From: Luscinia megarhynchos
Taxonomy: Eukaryota; Chordata; Aves; Passeriformes; Turdidae
Length of the DNA: 64,000 nucleotides
Assembly (NCBI GenBank): GCA_034336665.1
Contig: JAPFBE010000003.1
Location: 37,794,360-37,858,359, forward strand
Reading direction: 5' to 3'
Shown here piece after piece: positions 1 to 10,953 of the stretch (its first letter is position 1; each line of letters starts with the position of its first letter). The position numbers were made by a program, and so were the translations under genes. Below the pieces are notes generated by a model. That model had not been told where the DNA came from, did not search any database, and was given only the letters and a program-made list of their open reading frames with translations.

Positions 1-445
1 CAAAACTCGTGGGTTGAGGTAAAGACTGTTTAACAGGTGAAAGTAAAAGCTGTGCACACAAACAAGGCAAAATAAGGAATCTATTCACCACTTCCCATGG
101 GCAGGTAGGTGTTCAGCCATGCTCAGGAAAGCTGGTCTGCATCAGGCACGATGGTGATTTGGGAAGAGAAACGCCATCACTCTGAGCATCCCTCCAAGCT
201 TTATATGCTGAGCATGATGCCATATGGGACACCCCTGTGCTCAGCTGGGTCCCCTCCCAGCTCCTTGTGCATCTCCAGCCTGTTCTTGCTGAGAATCAGA
301 AAATGGGTGAGAAGCAAAAATGGCCTTGACTCTGTGCAAGTCTGCTCAGCAACAGCTGAAACATCCCTGAGCCGTCAACACAGACACAAAACACAACCCC
401 ATATCAACTACTGTAAGGAAAATCACCTGCAAAAAAGCCAGTACA
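1..445 (-). mobile_element. LTR of an avian endogenous retrovirus (partial, old copy)
   Basis: The stretch resembles a widespread avian endogenous-retrovirus LTR that I recognise from memory. On the minus strand it begins TGTACTGG at 445, fitting the usual TG start of an LTR. A TATA-like run (minus-strand ATATAAAG) lies at about 199-206. The U5-like end, with a leader resembling 'ctcaacccacgag', reaches position 1, so the 3' end is cut by the window edge. No gag, pol or env reading frame is seen next to it inside the window, so it is either a solo LTR or the 5' LTR of a provirus lying outside. It sits in ITGBL1 intron 2 in the same orientation as that gene. The 116-codon plus-strand frame across it is a chance frame. 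Family assignment (ERVL-type or other) is not certain. Confidence 0.65.
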
Positions 446-773
446 ACCCAATTTCCTGAGTCTAGTCAGTCTGGTGTGTTCTTCAGGTTGACTAACAAAT
501 GTTGTCCCAGATACCCTTCACTGGCTCCTTCCATGGTCTGTGGATACACATAAATTTTTGGGCTCTGTAAGTCTAAAAGTGAGGCTTTTAGCAGACTGAA
601 AGGAGAACTTCTGGCTCCCTGTGAGATTAAAAATATCACCGTCTCCCCATGAAAAACCCAGAAATGCTGCAGGGCTTTTATTAAAAAAAAAATAAAATAA
701 AATAAAAAAAGGAGAGGGCACATTTATTAAATGCCTGAATCATTAGTACTGAAGAGATAGCTAAAGAGATAGC

Positions 774-801
774 TATTTTAGCCCTACCATGGGCTAAAAT
801 A
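774..801. repeat. Perfect 11-bp inverted repeat (hairpin)
   Basis: TATTTTAGCCC at 774-784 is the exact reverse complement of GGGCTAAAATA at 791-801, with a 6-nt loop (785-790). Immediately left is a 12-nt tandem duplication of the form agagatagctaa (about 754-777). Function is unknown. It could form a hairpin in the ITGBL1 intron transcript or in single-stranded DNA. Confidence 0.7.
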
Positions 802-3308
802 TACCTAGCTAAATATGCTAAATACAAACCAAATGTTACCAGTGTATCAGATCACTGAGGGGAAAAAATAAATCAGAAAATTATTTAGGAGTAAAGCTAT
901 GTTATAGACATTGCACATTCAAAATGAATGCAGCTGGTACTGCAGTTTAATAGAGCCCAGGCTGACACCACAAACTTGCTTTAAGGACCAGATGAGCTCA
1001 GATTAGCTGCATAACATTTAATTTACTACACATGAAATAAGTGGCCATGTGTGTCGCTTTGCCTCTTTTTTGAAGTTCTCATGTGGACATTTTTTTTTTT
1101 GACAGCCAATATGACCCATAATGGTTACCTCTGAGAAAATGCTATCGGAGGTCTGAAGGCCACCACACTGGTGAACCTCAGTGCAGACAATTCAAACAGC
1201 CTGACATGCCTTGATTAGAAGTCCTTCTGATGCTGCACAACTTAAGGAGATGCAAAGTTATCTGCTCTATTCCTTTCTTCCTTCTTGTGTTATCTCCAAT
1301 AAAAAATACCAATAAAAGATAATTTAAACAATACCTTATGGAGTCTGAGAGCTTTTATACTAGGATTAACAACAAATCCTAGCACAGGTGTGTTACAATT
1401 TTCTTTAGCACTCTCTAATGAAATCCTGGACATTCTACCATTTCTGGTTATCTGCAGGCAACAAAGTGCAAGTTAAATATGCCAGTTACAGAAATATTAC
1501 ATGGAAAAAGCCAGCTGGGTAAGACAGCTCCAAAGAGTACAAAAATGAGTCAAATACTATTTGCAGCATGGTAAACCTAGTGGTCAAAGGGTCAAAATTG
1601 CAAGCCTGGCACAATCCTGAGCTGCACACTGGAGAGCCTACACCTTATTAAAGCCAATGCACTAAACAAGGCCTGTTTGGTGACTGTGTATCCACCACTG
1701 AGTCAGAAGCTAAAAACTTTATGCTGTATCTCCTTGGCATTGTGAGAAAAGGGGACATACCCTCACAAAACAACTACAAGCCTCCTACAATGATTACACT
1801 TAAAAAAGATCTATCAGCATCATAAAAGTTATCATTATTCAGTAATTGTGCTTAAGAAATGACTGACTGGTGATCCAAAGACTTCAATTTTCAAACCCAG
1901 GATCTCCTAGATGATGTGCTTTCTTATCTGAAATAATTATATTAAGTGTTATCTCTTAAAGATAGCTTGTTAATATTTGTTATCAAAGTCGTATATGCTT
2001 TACAAAACAATTTATCCATAATTTAATGATAAATATGGTTAGTTAATTGAAATGGATAATTTTATTTAGTGGTGTTAAAACAGTGCTTTTACGTATGTAG
2101 GAAATTAAGGAATTGTACATTCTTCCTATAGCTCAAGATCATAAATATAATTAACCACATCCTTTAGAATTGTGTCTGGTAGGAAATCTGGCTCCTTTCT
2201 CTTCAAAACATTGCAGGTACACATGACACAGAAAACAGAAAAGGGAAACATCAGCTTGTCACAGATTTAAATTGTTAAATACCACCTAGTAATCCCTGAA
2301 ATTGAGTCACTAATGTCTCCAATACTTTTGCTAGCATATGGAGAAAGCTCATTACAAAAGAAGAGGTGTATAAAACCAGAGTATTCAAGCTTGCACTAAC
2401 ATTTAAAAACAAACTGAGCACTGCACATGGTTTTAATAGACCATTAGCAGAGGAAAAAACATGAGTGCCTCAAAATCTCACTTTAGAAGATTTTGAAAAT
2501 ATCTGACACATATAAGGGTTATACGTTATACCTCAACATTCCAATGAAGATAATGGATCAAAAATTAAATACAATTCTGAGTATATAAAGTTGTGTCCAC
2601 ATTTATCTACTGCCAAATGTTAAACGAATTCTTCTCAGTATTTGTTTTGGCTATACTCTTCCCCCTCTGTACTGCTAGGTATTAGGTTTTTCTTCCCTTG
2701 CTTTTTGAATACTAATGGTCTCTGAACACTAAATTTTTTCCTCTATGCTTTTAGAAAAGATAAATATTTGTGAAGTTTTAACCTGTTCAGAGATTTCAGT
2801 GTTTGAAGAATCTGAAGTTCAGCAAAATAAAGATGGATCTTGTTTCCTAGAACATGCCTCAGGTTGACAGTTTTTCTACAGTCCAGCCAAACCTCCTGCA
2901 GCACCCGTTGCTTTCACATTCTTCAAAGAACAGACTTACCAGTTTACCAAGTTGTGCACTGGCTCCTCAGCGAAATTAAAATGGACTTCACTTTCCAAAA
3001 CAGGGTATATGGTATTTGGGAAATTTAATTCCTGAGCTAACAGAGGCTAAAATATATTGCAATTGCAGTGTCTTCAAGAAAAGGTCAGGACTGATCAGCA
3101 GCAACTTCACTTCTGAAAATACTCCTCATCCAGTGATTCCATCAGAAGGAAGGCTCAGCAAGTGGAATAATAAGAGGATTGGTGAAGAAATCAGGCATTC
3201 AAAATAGGATTCTTTAAGAATTCATTGCATTTCCCTTGCAAATAGGAAGACTGCCAGAGAGAAGGAGGTGGCAGGGAAGAAAAAAAGTTTACTTTTTTTT
3301 CCAGATGG

Positions 3309-3752
3309 GTCACAGAATGATAGAATCATAGAATATTCTGAGTTGGAAGGGATCGACAAGAATCATCAAAGTCCAACTCCTGGTCCTGCACAGGACAGCC
3401 CCAAGAACCACACCACGTGCCTCAGAGCACTGTCCAAATGCTTCCTGAGCTCTGCCAGGCTGGTGCTGTGACCACTGCCCTGGGGAGCCTGTTCCAGTGC
3501 CCAGCCACCCTCCAGGTGAAGATATTTTCCTCATATCCCCTCACAGAGCTTCTTACCATCCCCTCAGGTCCTGTCCCTTGACACTATAGGGATCAGCACC
3601 TGCCCTTCCTCTCCTCCTCAGGATGAAGCTGTAACGCAGTGAAGTCTCCCCTCAGTCTTCCCTTCTCTAGGCTGAAGAAACCAAATGACCTCAGCTACTC
3701 CTCGTATTGATTTCCCTCCAGGCCCTTCTTTGGACACTTTCTAATAGCTTTA
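3309..3752 (-). mobile_element. CR1 LINE 3' fragment
   Basis: The plus strand begins with the reverse complement of the CR1 3' terminus (repeats of 'tagaatcatagaat'), followed by the reverse-complemented 'ggttggaagggacc'-type segment and the rest of the CR1 3' end. The element therefore lies on the minus strand. About 440 bp of the 3' portion is kept, which is the usual 5' truncation of CR1. Frames inside it carry stops. It is followed by an AT-rich stretch and then a GATA-type microsatellite. Confidence 0.88.
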
Positions 3753-3789
3753 TATAAATAAATTATTTAAATTAATATAATTATATACT

Positions 3790-3816
3790 AGATAGGTAGG
3801 TAGGTAGGTAGGTAGG

Positions 3817-3892
<76 letters not shown>

Positions 3893-3898
3893 CAGATA
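3790..3898. repeat. Compound tetranucleotide microsatellite (GGTA)n(GATA)n
   Basis: About 27 tandem four-base units: a short block of TAGG units followed by a long, almost perfect block of TAGA/GATA units, ending with one GACA variant. The length and purity suggest high length variability between individuals. It lies just downstream of a CR1 fragment in ITGBL1 intron 2. Confidence 0.97.
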
Positions 3899-6479
3899 AT
3901 TTATTTTGAGACTATTATGAAAGCACTAAGCAGCTTGGTTTGATTTAGAGCTAATGCCTGGAGAAAAGAAGTCTTTGCCAGGATATAAAATATTCTTGCC
4001 TTTAGACCCCTAGACATTTCCCATATAATGTGATCATTTTCAGAAAACTCATATATTTTGTGAGATGCATATAAGAACTGATTTCTTCAGTTGACTTTTT
4101 GAAAACTGTACATACAGTTCATGGCACCCCACAGTTCTGCACAACACAGTCTGAAAAACAATGTAGGCATATTAATAAGATAGAGAGGTTACTGACTTAA
4201 GTGCCTTGAGTACATCACCATAATTGGCTGGGTGAACACGCTCAAACCTTTCTGTAAAAGGTCAGACAATTTAGGAAGAGGCTTCTGCAGAGTAGGAGCT
4301 ATTATATTACTTATTCTTTGCATCAAATTACTCAAAGAGCAACATGAAAAATCCTCCTTGCCCAGAGAAACAGTGAGAAAATAGCTGGCAGGTGGGTACA
4401 GAGCTCCAACTATGGCAGTATGCACAGATTACCATCCTTTTAAACAAAGAGTAATCAGCACAGTATTATACATTTTTAAAATACCAGAGACTGCAATTCA
4501 TGGCAAACTGAAATTAACTCTATTTTTATTTCTTGGTTCAAAATAAATCAGGGAAATCTTCTCAATTAAAAGAACATAATGGATAGGAGGTGAACAGATT
4601 GTTTTATTTGCTTTTAAAACATTGTTCCAGTTCCTTAGAGTAAAAAGATTATTTCTAGGTGTGGGTGGTATAATTGAGCTTTTCAGTCTCTTTATGTTGT
4701 TATTCTCCTCAATGCACATTTAAATGTAGTGTTAATAAGTAACGAATTTAGAAAAAAATCCAAACAATTGAATGACATTTTCCATTCCTTACAAAGTTTG
4801 AAGCACAGGGTAAAATATATCCCAAAGTTCTGAAGTAATTTCAGGTGAAGTCCTGAATTCTTTTAATTTCAGATATTTATATAGTTCTATTACCATAATA
4901 TCTCAGCATATCACAATCAATTATTAGGTGTTTGTGTGGCCATTTACATTTATAATACCCAGAAACTGTGGTGAAAAAAATTACCCAGGTTTTATAGATA
5001 CAGAATAAAACATACTGGAAGACATATAAAGCAAGTGAGCTTAGCTGATGTTCCCAAAGTATTCAAGGTGAGCCACTCCCTGTCTTTACACTCAGATCAC
5101 AGAAGTCAGTGGGCTTGTCCCTACATTTTGCTCTGTGCATTTCCTTCCTAGAGAGTAGACAGACAGGAAGGAATGGCAGAGAACACAAAGAATGAGTAGA
5201 GAACTGAGCAGAGAAGGATAGAGAGGAGATTGGCCTGATGAAGTCATGGCAAAATTCACATTGATTTTTTCATATCTGGCTTCAATCTCTAGTTTAATCA
5301 CTCTTGCTCATGACAGAGGTGTCCTCTCTGCAAATGAAACCATCAGAGAATCTTCAAAAGCTCAATCACAGCAGCAAGAAAGGAAGGCTGTTCTAACAAA
5401 GGATGCTAGGTACCTTTTGATAACAAATCTCTCACATGCACAGACAAAAGGGCAGATTCTCTGTCAGCTTTCAAAAGATAAAATTCCTAAGAACTCTGGT
5501 TGCAATAAATGAAAAAAAGAAGATAAAATACCCTCTAAAATTACAGATTCAGTAAACAAGACTCTCAATGCTCTTCTGAGTTTGAGATGAAGAGAATGAA
5601 CATTTTAAAGGACACAATAGAAAAAAAAAGGAGCCAAACAGTTAAAGAAGTTTCACCAAGATGTCTTGATAATAGGAGAGTACTTTTTTTTTTGTTCCCT
5701 AGGACTTATACACTTTTAAAATATTTTGAGGAAGAAGGTGGGAGTGAAAGGTCTAGAAACCCTAAAAGGAACAAGTATGGACAGTTCAGAACTCAAGGAT
5801 AAAAACAAGCTATTTCTGCTTCCAACTGAGACACACTAATAGGAACACAACGTGTAGTGCACTAATAATTTTTCTGTTCGTGCTGGTTATTCATGCCTCT
5901 TCAAGCTTAACAAGATCACAAACCCATTCCAGTTACAGTAAGACCTTGACTAGTCAGCAAATTAATTGGTTATTAACAGAATTTTTAAAAAGAGACAAAA
6001 AATTAACTAGGGAGAAAAACCATACTAAAGTCACAAAACCCAAGAATAATGTAATTAATAACAGTTAAAATAGGATTTTGAAAAACAAGAACAACTCCAA
6101 GTTCCCCTATCCTCCTTTTTGGGAGCACAGCTTTGTTTCCCAGAGCTTCACCAATATGCAAACCCTGGTTAGATTTCATACTCTGTGGAAAATCAATTAT
6201 CACAGAAATTAATAATTTCTGCTTATTATGGATATGGTAGCTGTTTTAAGAAACAGACCAATTTGAAAGATAGATTAGACAAGGGCAACAAATTCATGCC
6301 AATACTGAAACTTATGAATATGGATTAAGTTCAGACTGACTATGATGGTTTAGACAAAAAAGTGTATATGAATGCAAGATCAATGTAACTACTTTGTAAA
6401 CAGTACTTAAAATATTAAAAGCTAAGATATATATAAGACATATTTCTTTTTAATAAACTTCCTACAGCAAGTCAAAGCT

Positions 6480-6940
6480 TGCCATAGGAAAAAAGAAAAA
6501 AGGCAAAAGCACAAGAAAAGAAAAAAGATAAAAGGAAGGGGAATGCAAAGTATTGGAGAGGGGAGGAAGGGATAGGAATCAGGTGAAAATGTCAATGGCT
6601 GTGGCAGTAGGGGTAGGGAGAGGACAATATTAAATAGAACATGTGTAAGGAGTCTAAAAACAAATGAAAAAGAAATTAAAGAGTCTGAGGAAATGAAAAA
6701 AGAAACCAAGGAGAGAAAAAGAGGTAGGACCAAATGAGTAGAAAGGCCTGGGATATAATGTGGACCACAGACAATAAAACCACATGACTGAAGAGAGGAT
6801 TCAGAAGAAACAAAAGAAGGGAACATGAGAAAATACAGACAATTGTTAAAACATATACTCAAAATAAAGAAGTGAAAGTAGAAGGAAGAAAGCAATGACA
6901 TGAAAAATATAAAGAAAAAAATCCAAAACATAAAAAAACC
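6480..6940. repeat. Long purine-rich (A/G) low-complexity block
   Basis: About 460 bp in which the plus strand is dominated by A and G, with many GGAAG, AAAAGA and GAGAGG runs. The minus strand is therefore pyrimidine-rich. This explains the 182-codon minus-strand frame here, whose product is almost only F, L, S, I, P and C. I treat that frame as a composition artefact. In the ITGBL1 pre-mRNA the block would be a U/C-rich intronic tract. Confidence 0.7.
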
Positions 6941-8403
6941 TTGGCAGAAAGAATCAACCTTGTCAGTCAAAAGGATGAGATGTGATCACATCAAGAATCA
7001 ATTCAGGCCTTGCAGAAGATATTCCCAAACAGAATGCAATTTCCCTAAAGAAAATGCCTTTATAACAAGAAGAATTAACAAATCAATAAAAGAACTGTTT
7101 AATTTTCTTGCCATTTGTTCAAATTCACATTCTCTGCAAAGAATGTGTGAATGACAATCACTGAGCAAAACAGAATCTCATTCATATTACAAGTGCCAAT
7201 CAAAGCTACAAATCTACAATATGTATTCAGCTGAGGTCTTTGGTAGATACCCACAATATAGAGGTCTACAACAAAAAAACAAGTTTGATCATAATTAAAT
7301 AAACTTTCATTTTTATTTGAATATAAATTAGTCAAACTTCTCTGTTACAAGTATTTTAAAATAAAGGTATATAAAACGGCATGATTTTCTTGGAAAAGGT
7401 GCATCTTCATGAATTCGTTATGAATACTGCTTGGTGTAATCCTAATTAGACAGTGGATATTTTTTTAAATCTTGGAAAGGCTTTAAGATCAGATAAACAG
7501 ATGTAAATTATCACACGTGTTTCTAATTTCTTCTACACAGCTCACCTAATTGCATATGTAATATTCAAACACTATTTTCTCTCATCTAAAAATGCTGGTT
7601 ATTGCTACTTGGTATTGTGTCAGGAAGATCCTTTCACTTCAGTGTCCATGGGATGGAACAGAGATGAAGCAAATGCTGAACCTTCTGAAAAGACTGGTTA
7701 AATTCCTTTCCTACATCCACACCCCTCACAGTGTGTATGGGTGCTGGTTTTCAAGACCCTAATTTGGTGCATTACAAAGAAATTGTGTATTTTGTTAATT
7801 CCAAGTGAAATCAATGTTCTCGAGTGGTGTTCAGTACATCCCAGAAAAAAAGCTCCCCCAGAATGCTGGGATTTTTTACCCACATGGGGCTGACTGCCCA
7901 CACAAGCAGCAGGGTTTACAATTCATGGGCATAAATTATTGGTTAGGAAAATAATTTTATATTCATTTTAGAAATACATCACAGGCAAACTGCATTGGAA
8001 GCAATTTAGCATTCCTACTAGTTAAACTGCCAGATTACTTCTAAGTGCTATTTGGTAGGCACACTTTGCCTAGCAACAAGTGCCAGATGTCATTCCATTT
8101 CCAGCACACACAATAGAAGTCCATAAATCACTACAGGTTTAAGCATTCTGGAATTATAGCTGCTGCTCAAAATTTATTTAGTCACAAAATATCTTGCATA
8201 TAAATACTGTATATAATCTCTTTGCACAGATGAACATATCTAAAGATAATCATGTGAGGGGTTGTTGGTTTGTTTTTTTTCTTCAAATGCCTGTGGTTTT
8301 CCATAAAAAAGTTTACATTACTTAGGGACATTTTACAAGGGCATGTAGCAATAGGACAAGGGACAAGCTGTAAACTAAAAGAGAGTTGTTTTAGATTAGA
8401 TAT

Positions 8404-8611
8404 TCAGAAAAAAATCTTTACAGTGATGACACTGGAATAGGGTGCCCAGAGAAGTTGTGGATACTCCATCCCTGGAACTGTCCAAGGCCAAGCTGAGTGA
8501 GACTCTGAGCAATCTGGTCTAGTGGAAGATGTCCTTGCCCATGGCAGGGGGGCTGGAACTAGATGATCTTTAATGTCCCTTCCAATCCAGGCCATTTTAT
8601 GGTTTTGTGAT
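8404..8611 (+). mobile_element. CR1 LINE 3' end
   Basis: It starts with the CR1 'aaattctttacagtgatg'-like segment and continues with the 'ggtgcccagagaagttgtgg' box, the 'atgtccttgcccatggcagg' box and the 'tcccttccaa' box. It ends in a decayed terminal repeat near 'ttttgtgat'. About 208 bp, plus orientation, 5' truncated and non-coding. Confidence 0.92.
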
Positions 8612-10607
8612 ATTAGCAAAAATACTTTGAATAACAAATATTTAGAATGAGAAGTAAATATACTAACATACCTAGAGTCCAAGGAGACTGCAACAAACAG
8701 AAAACTATTTAAAACCTTAGAATGTAAGGTAGAAAATTGGTAATACATAAATATGGTAGGGAACTAACCAAATACTAACTTTTATTGGTGTACTGAGTGA
8801 TTGAAGATAACTCTAGGTGAAAAATAGTGCCTCCTAGCAGAAACCAAAAACCAAAAAACATGAGTATGAAAAGCACTGGCAGAAAGAGTATTCCTTAAGA
8901 AAGACAGGGAGTACTGATCATAAAAATAGAATTAGACAATATTTTAGGATGCCTATTCTGCCTGAAAGTAGATACCTGAAATGAATAGAGATCTGGAAGT
9001 ATCTGTAATCAAAAAGAAGCTAAAACAATATTTATGAAAATATCACCTAGGTGGACCACGTGGTCTGGATATTAACCTTTGTATTAGGTGGGTATTCAGT
9101 TTTTTAATGATAGGGAATGCAAGATCATAGTGGAAAGGATACCACAATATTTGTGTGAAGAGAAAGTTGCCACAGATGGTGGAGAAAAACATAGGGATAA
9201 GACTCAGGAAAGAAAAAAGTTCTAAACAGAAGAGAACTGCAGGACTGTGGCCCTCCCTTTTACTAAGTTACCAAAAATCATTAAAATGTTGTCTTCCATA
9301 TACAACTTTTTATCAGGAGTATCCTGTGGGAGCAAAAGTAGTAAAACTTTGAAGGAGAATTTAAGTTTATCTTACTATCCCAGATAATGCTGTGGCATTT
9401 CTCTTCAATTTAAAAGATGATACCTCCATTGGGACCTATGATAGAGCAAGATAACAATTTTGAGCAGAGTATTTCCAGGTCTATTTCAGGTTGGAATTTC
9501 TCATCATCAGATAAATAATGTTATAATTCTGAGGTTAAAAAAAGTTCCAAAGTACCAAATACATTCCCCATCCCCTGCCCCCCACTAACATTTAGCATTA
9601 ACTTGCTTATTGCTCTTCAGGTAATATCTGTTTCATGATAACATTTTATAGCAGAAATTGAAATAATAGTTTGTGATATTAGTAAAGTTGGTAATACAAA
9701 TAAAAATAAGTACTAGCAGGGAGAGTGTACAATATCCCACTCAGTATTTTATTATATGTATCTGATGCTTAATTTCTTCAAGGATGTTTAAAAGAAAGAA
9801 AAGTTTCTAAAGCCTTTGAAGAGAGAGCTAAATATTACACATTGTTCTTTTGGCATTAAGCAAGTCAGAAAGGTTACCTGGAAGTTTTCCCAATGCTTTT
9901 TCAGACAAATCATTTCTACATACAGATATGTACATCCGCCCATACATACAAAATATAGGTACATATTTACCTATAAAAATAAGCATATTTTAATCAGCAC
10001 AAAAAATAAATACATTTGGCAAAGGTATTGCAAAAAGAATAGGATATAACTAAAGTGGAAGACTAAAACATATTTACCATTCTACATGCTACCATAAATG
10101 TCAAAATGATTTTTAAAGGTCTCTAAAAATGTATTAGGAAAATAATCCTCCACCACACATCAATAATGGGTAAAAGCAGAAAAATGTAGTGTGTATTTTT
10201 AAAATTTTCTTGAAATAGAAAGTGGGCATTTTTTCAGCACAAATCATCAGCAGATTTCAAGAAAAGCAATGAGAGCAAATTGAGTTTTATTCTTTCCTTA
10301 GCACACTTTCTTTTCAATCTTTCACTTTTGCAATGACTTTTCTTAAACTACCTTTTCCTTGGAAGGAAATGGAGAGATCAAATGTGAATGGCAACAGGAT
10401 CTTATTATGCATACTTTTTAATTTATTAATTCCACATAGGAAGTATCTTCTTTTCCTTTTTCACACAAAGGCTGCCTTGAAAGAGCAATGCAATTCAGTT
10501 AGCTTGCATTTTATTTTTTTGCCTCAGCACTTTCCGAAAGAGAGCTGCATTGAAAACTCAAGAATTTCCAATCTTGCATAGTTGTAGTTAGAATGTTGTG
10601 AGACACA

Positions 10608-10953
10608 ACATCAAAGACTTGACTGAAGCCCAGACATTCAACACTCACAGCCTTTTTCCCTCATCTACTCAATGGTTACCTTGCTATAGAAAGAGAGGGG
10701 GTTGGTCAAGCAGGACCTGCCTTTCCTAAACCCATGCTGGTTGGCCAGGTCCCCTGCTGTCCTAGTGATGGCACTCAGGATGATCTGCTCCATGACCTTC
10801 CCCAGCTCTGAGGTCAGACTGTAGCACCCCAGATCCTCCTTCCAGCCTTTCTGGTGGATGGGCATCACATTTGCTGACTTCCAGTCAACTGGGAGCCCCC
10901 TGGTTAGCCAGGACTGCTGGTAAACAATGGAAAGGGGCTTGGCAAGAAGCTCT
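10608..10953 (-). mobile_element. CR1 LINE fragment, reverse transcriptase region
   Basis: The minus strand encodes a recognisable piece of CR1 reverse transcriptase. In 10868-10665 one reads MMPIHQKGWKED, then a stretch with GKVMEQIILSAITR, then QHGFRKGRSCLTN. These are the conserved RT segments around the fingers domain of the CR1 ORF2 protein. Compared with the family there are internal losses between these blocks, and the frame stops on both sides, so it is a dead relic. Unlike the other CR1 pieces here it comes from the interior of the element rather than the 3' end. Confidence 0.88.

Noticed and set aside
6422..6970. 182-codon minus-strand frame rich in F, L, S and I, resembling a membrane protein
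   Set aside because: It is the translation of a purine/pyrimidine-skewed low-complexity block, with no promoter, splice or family support.
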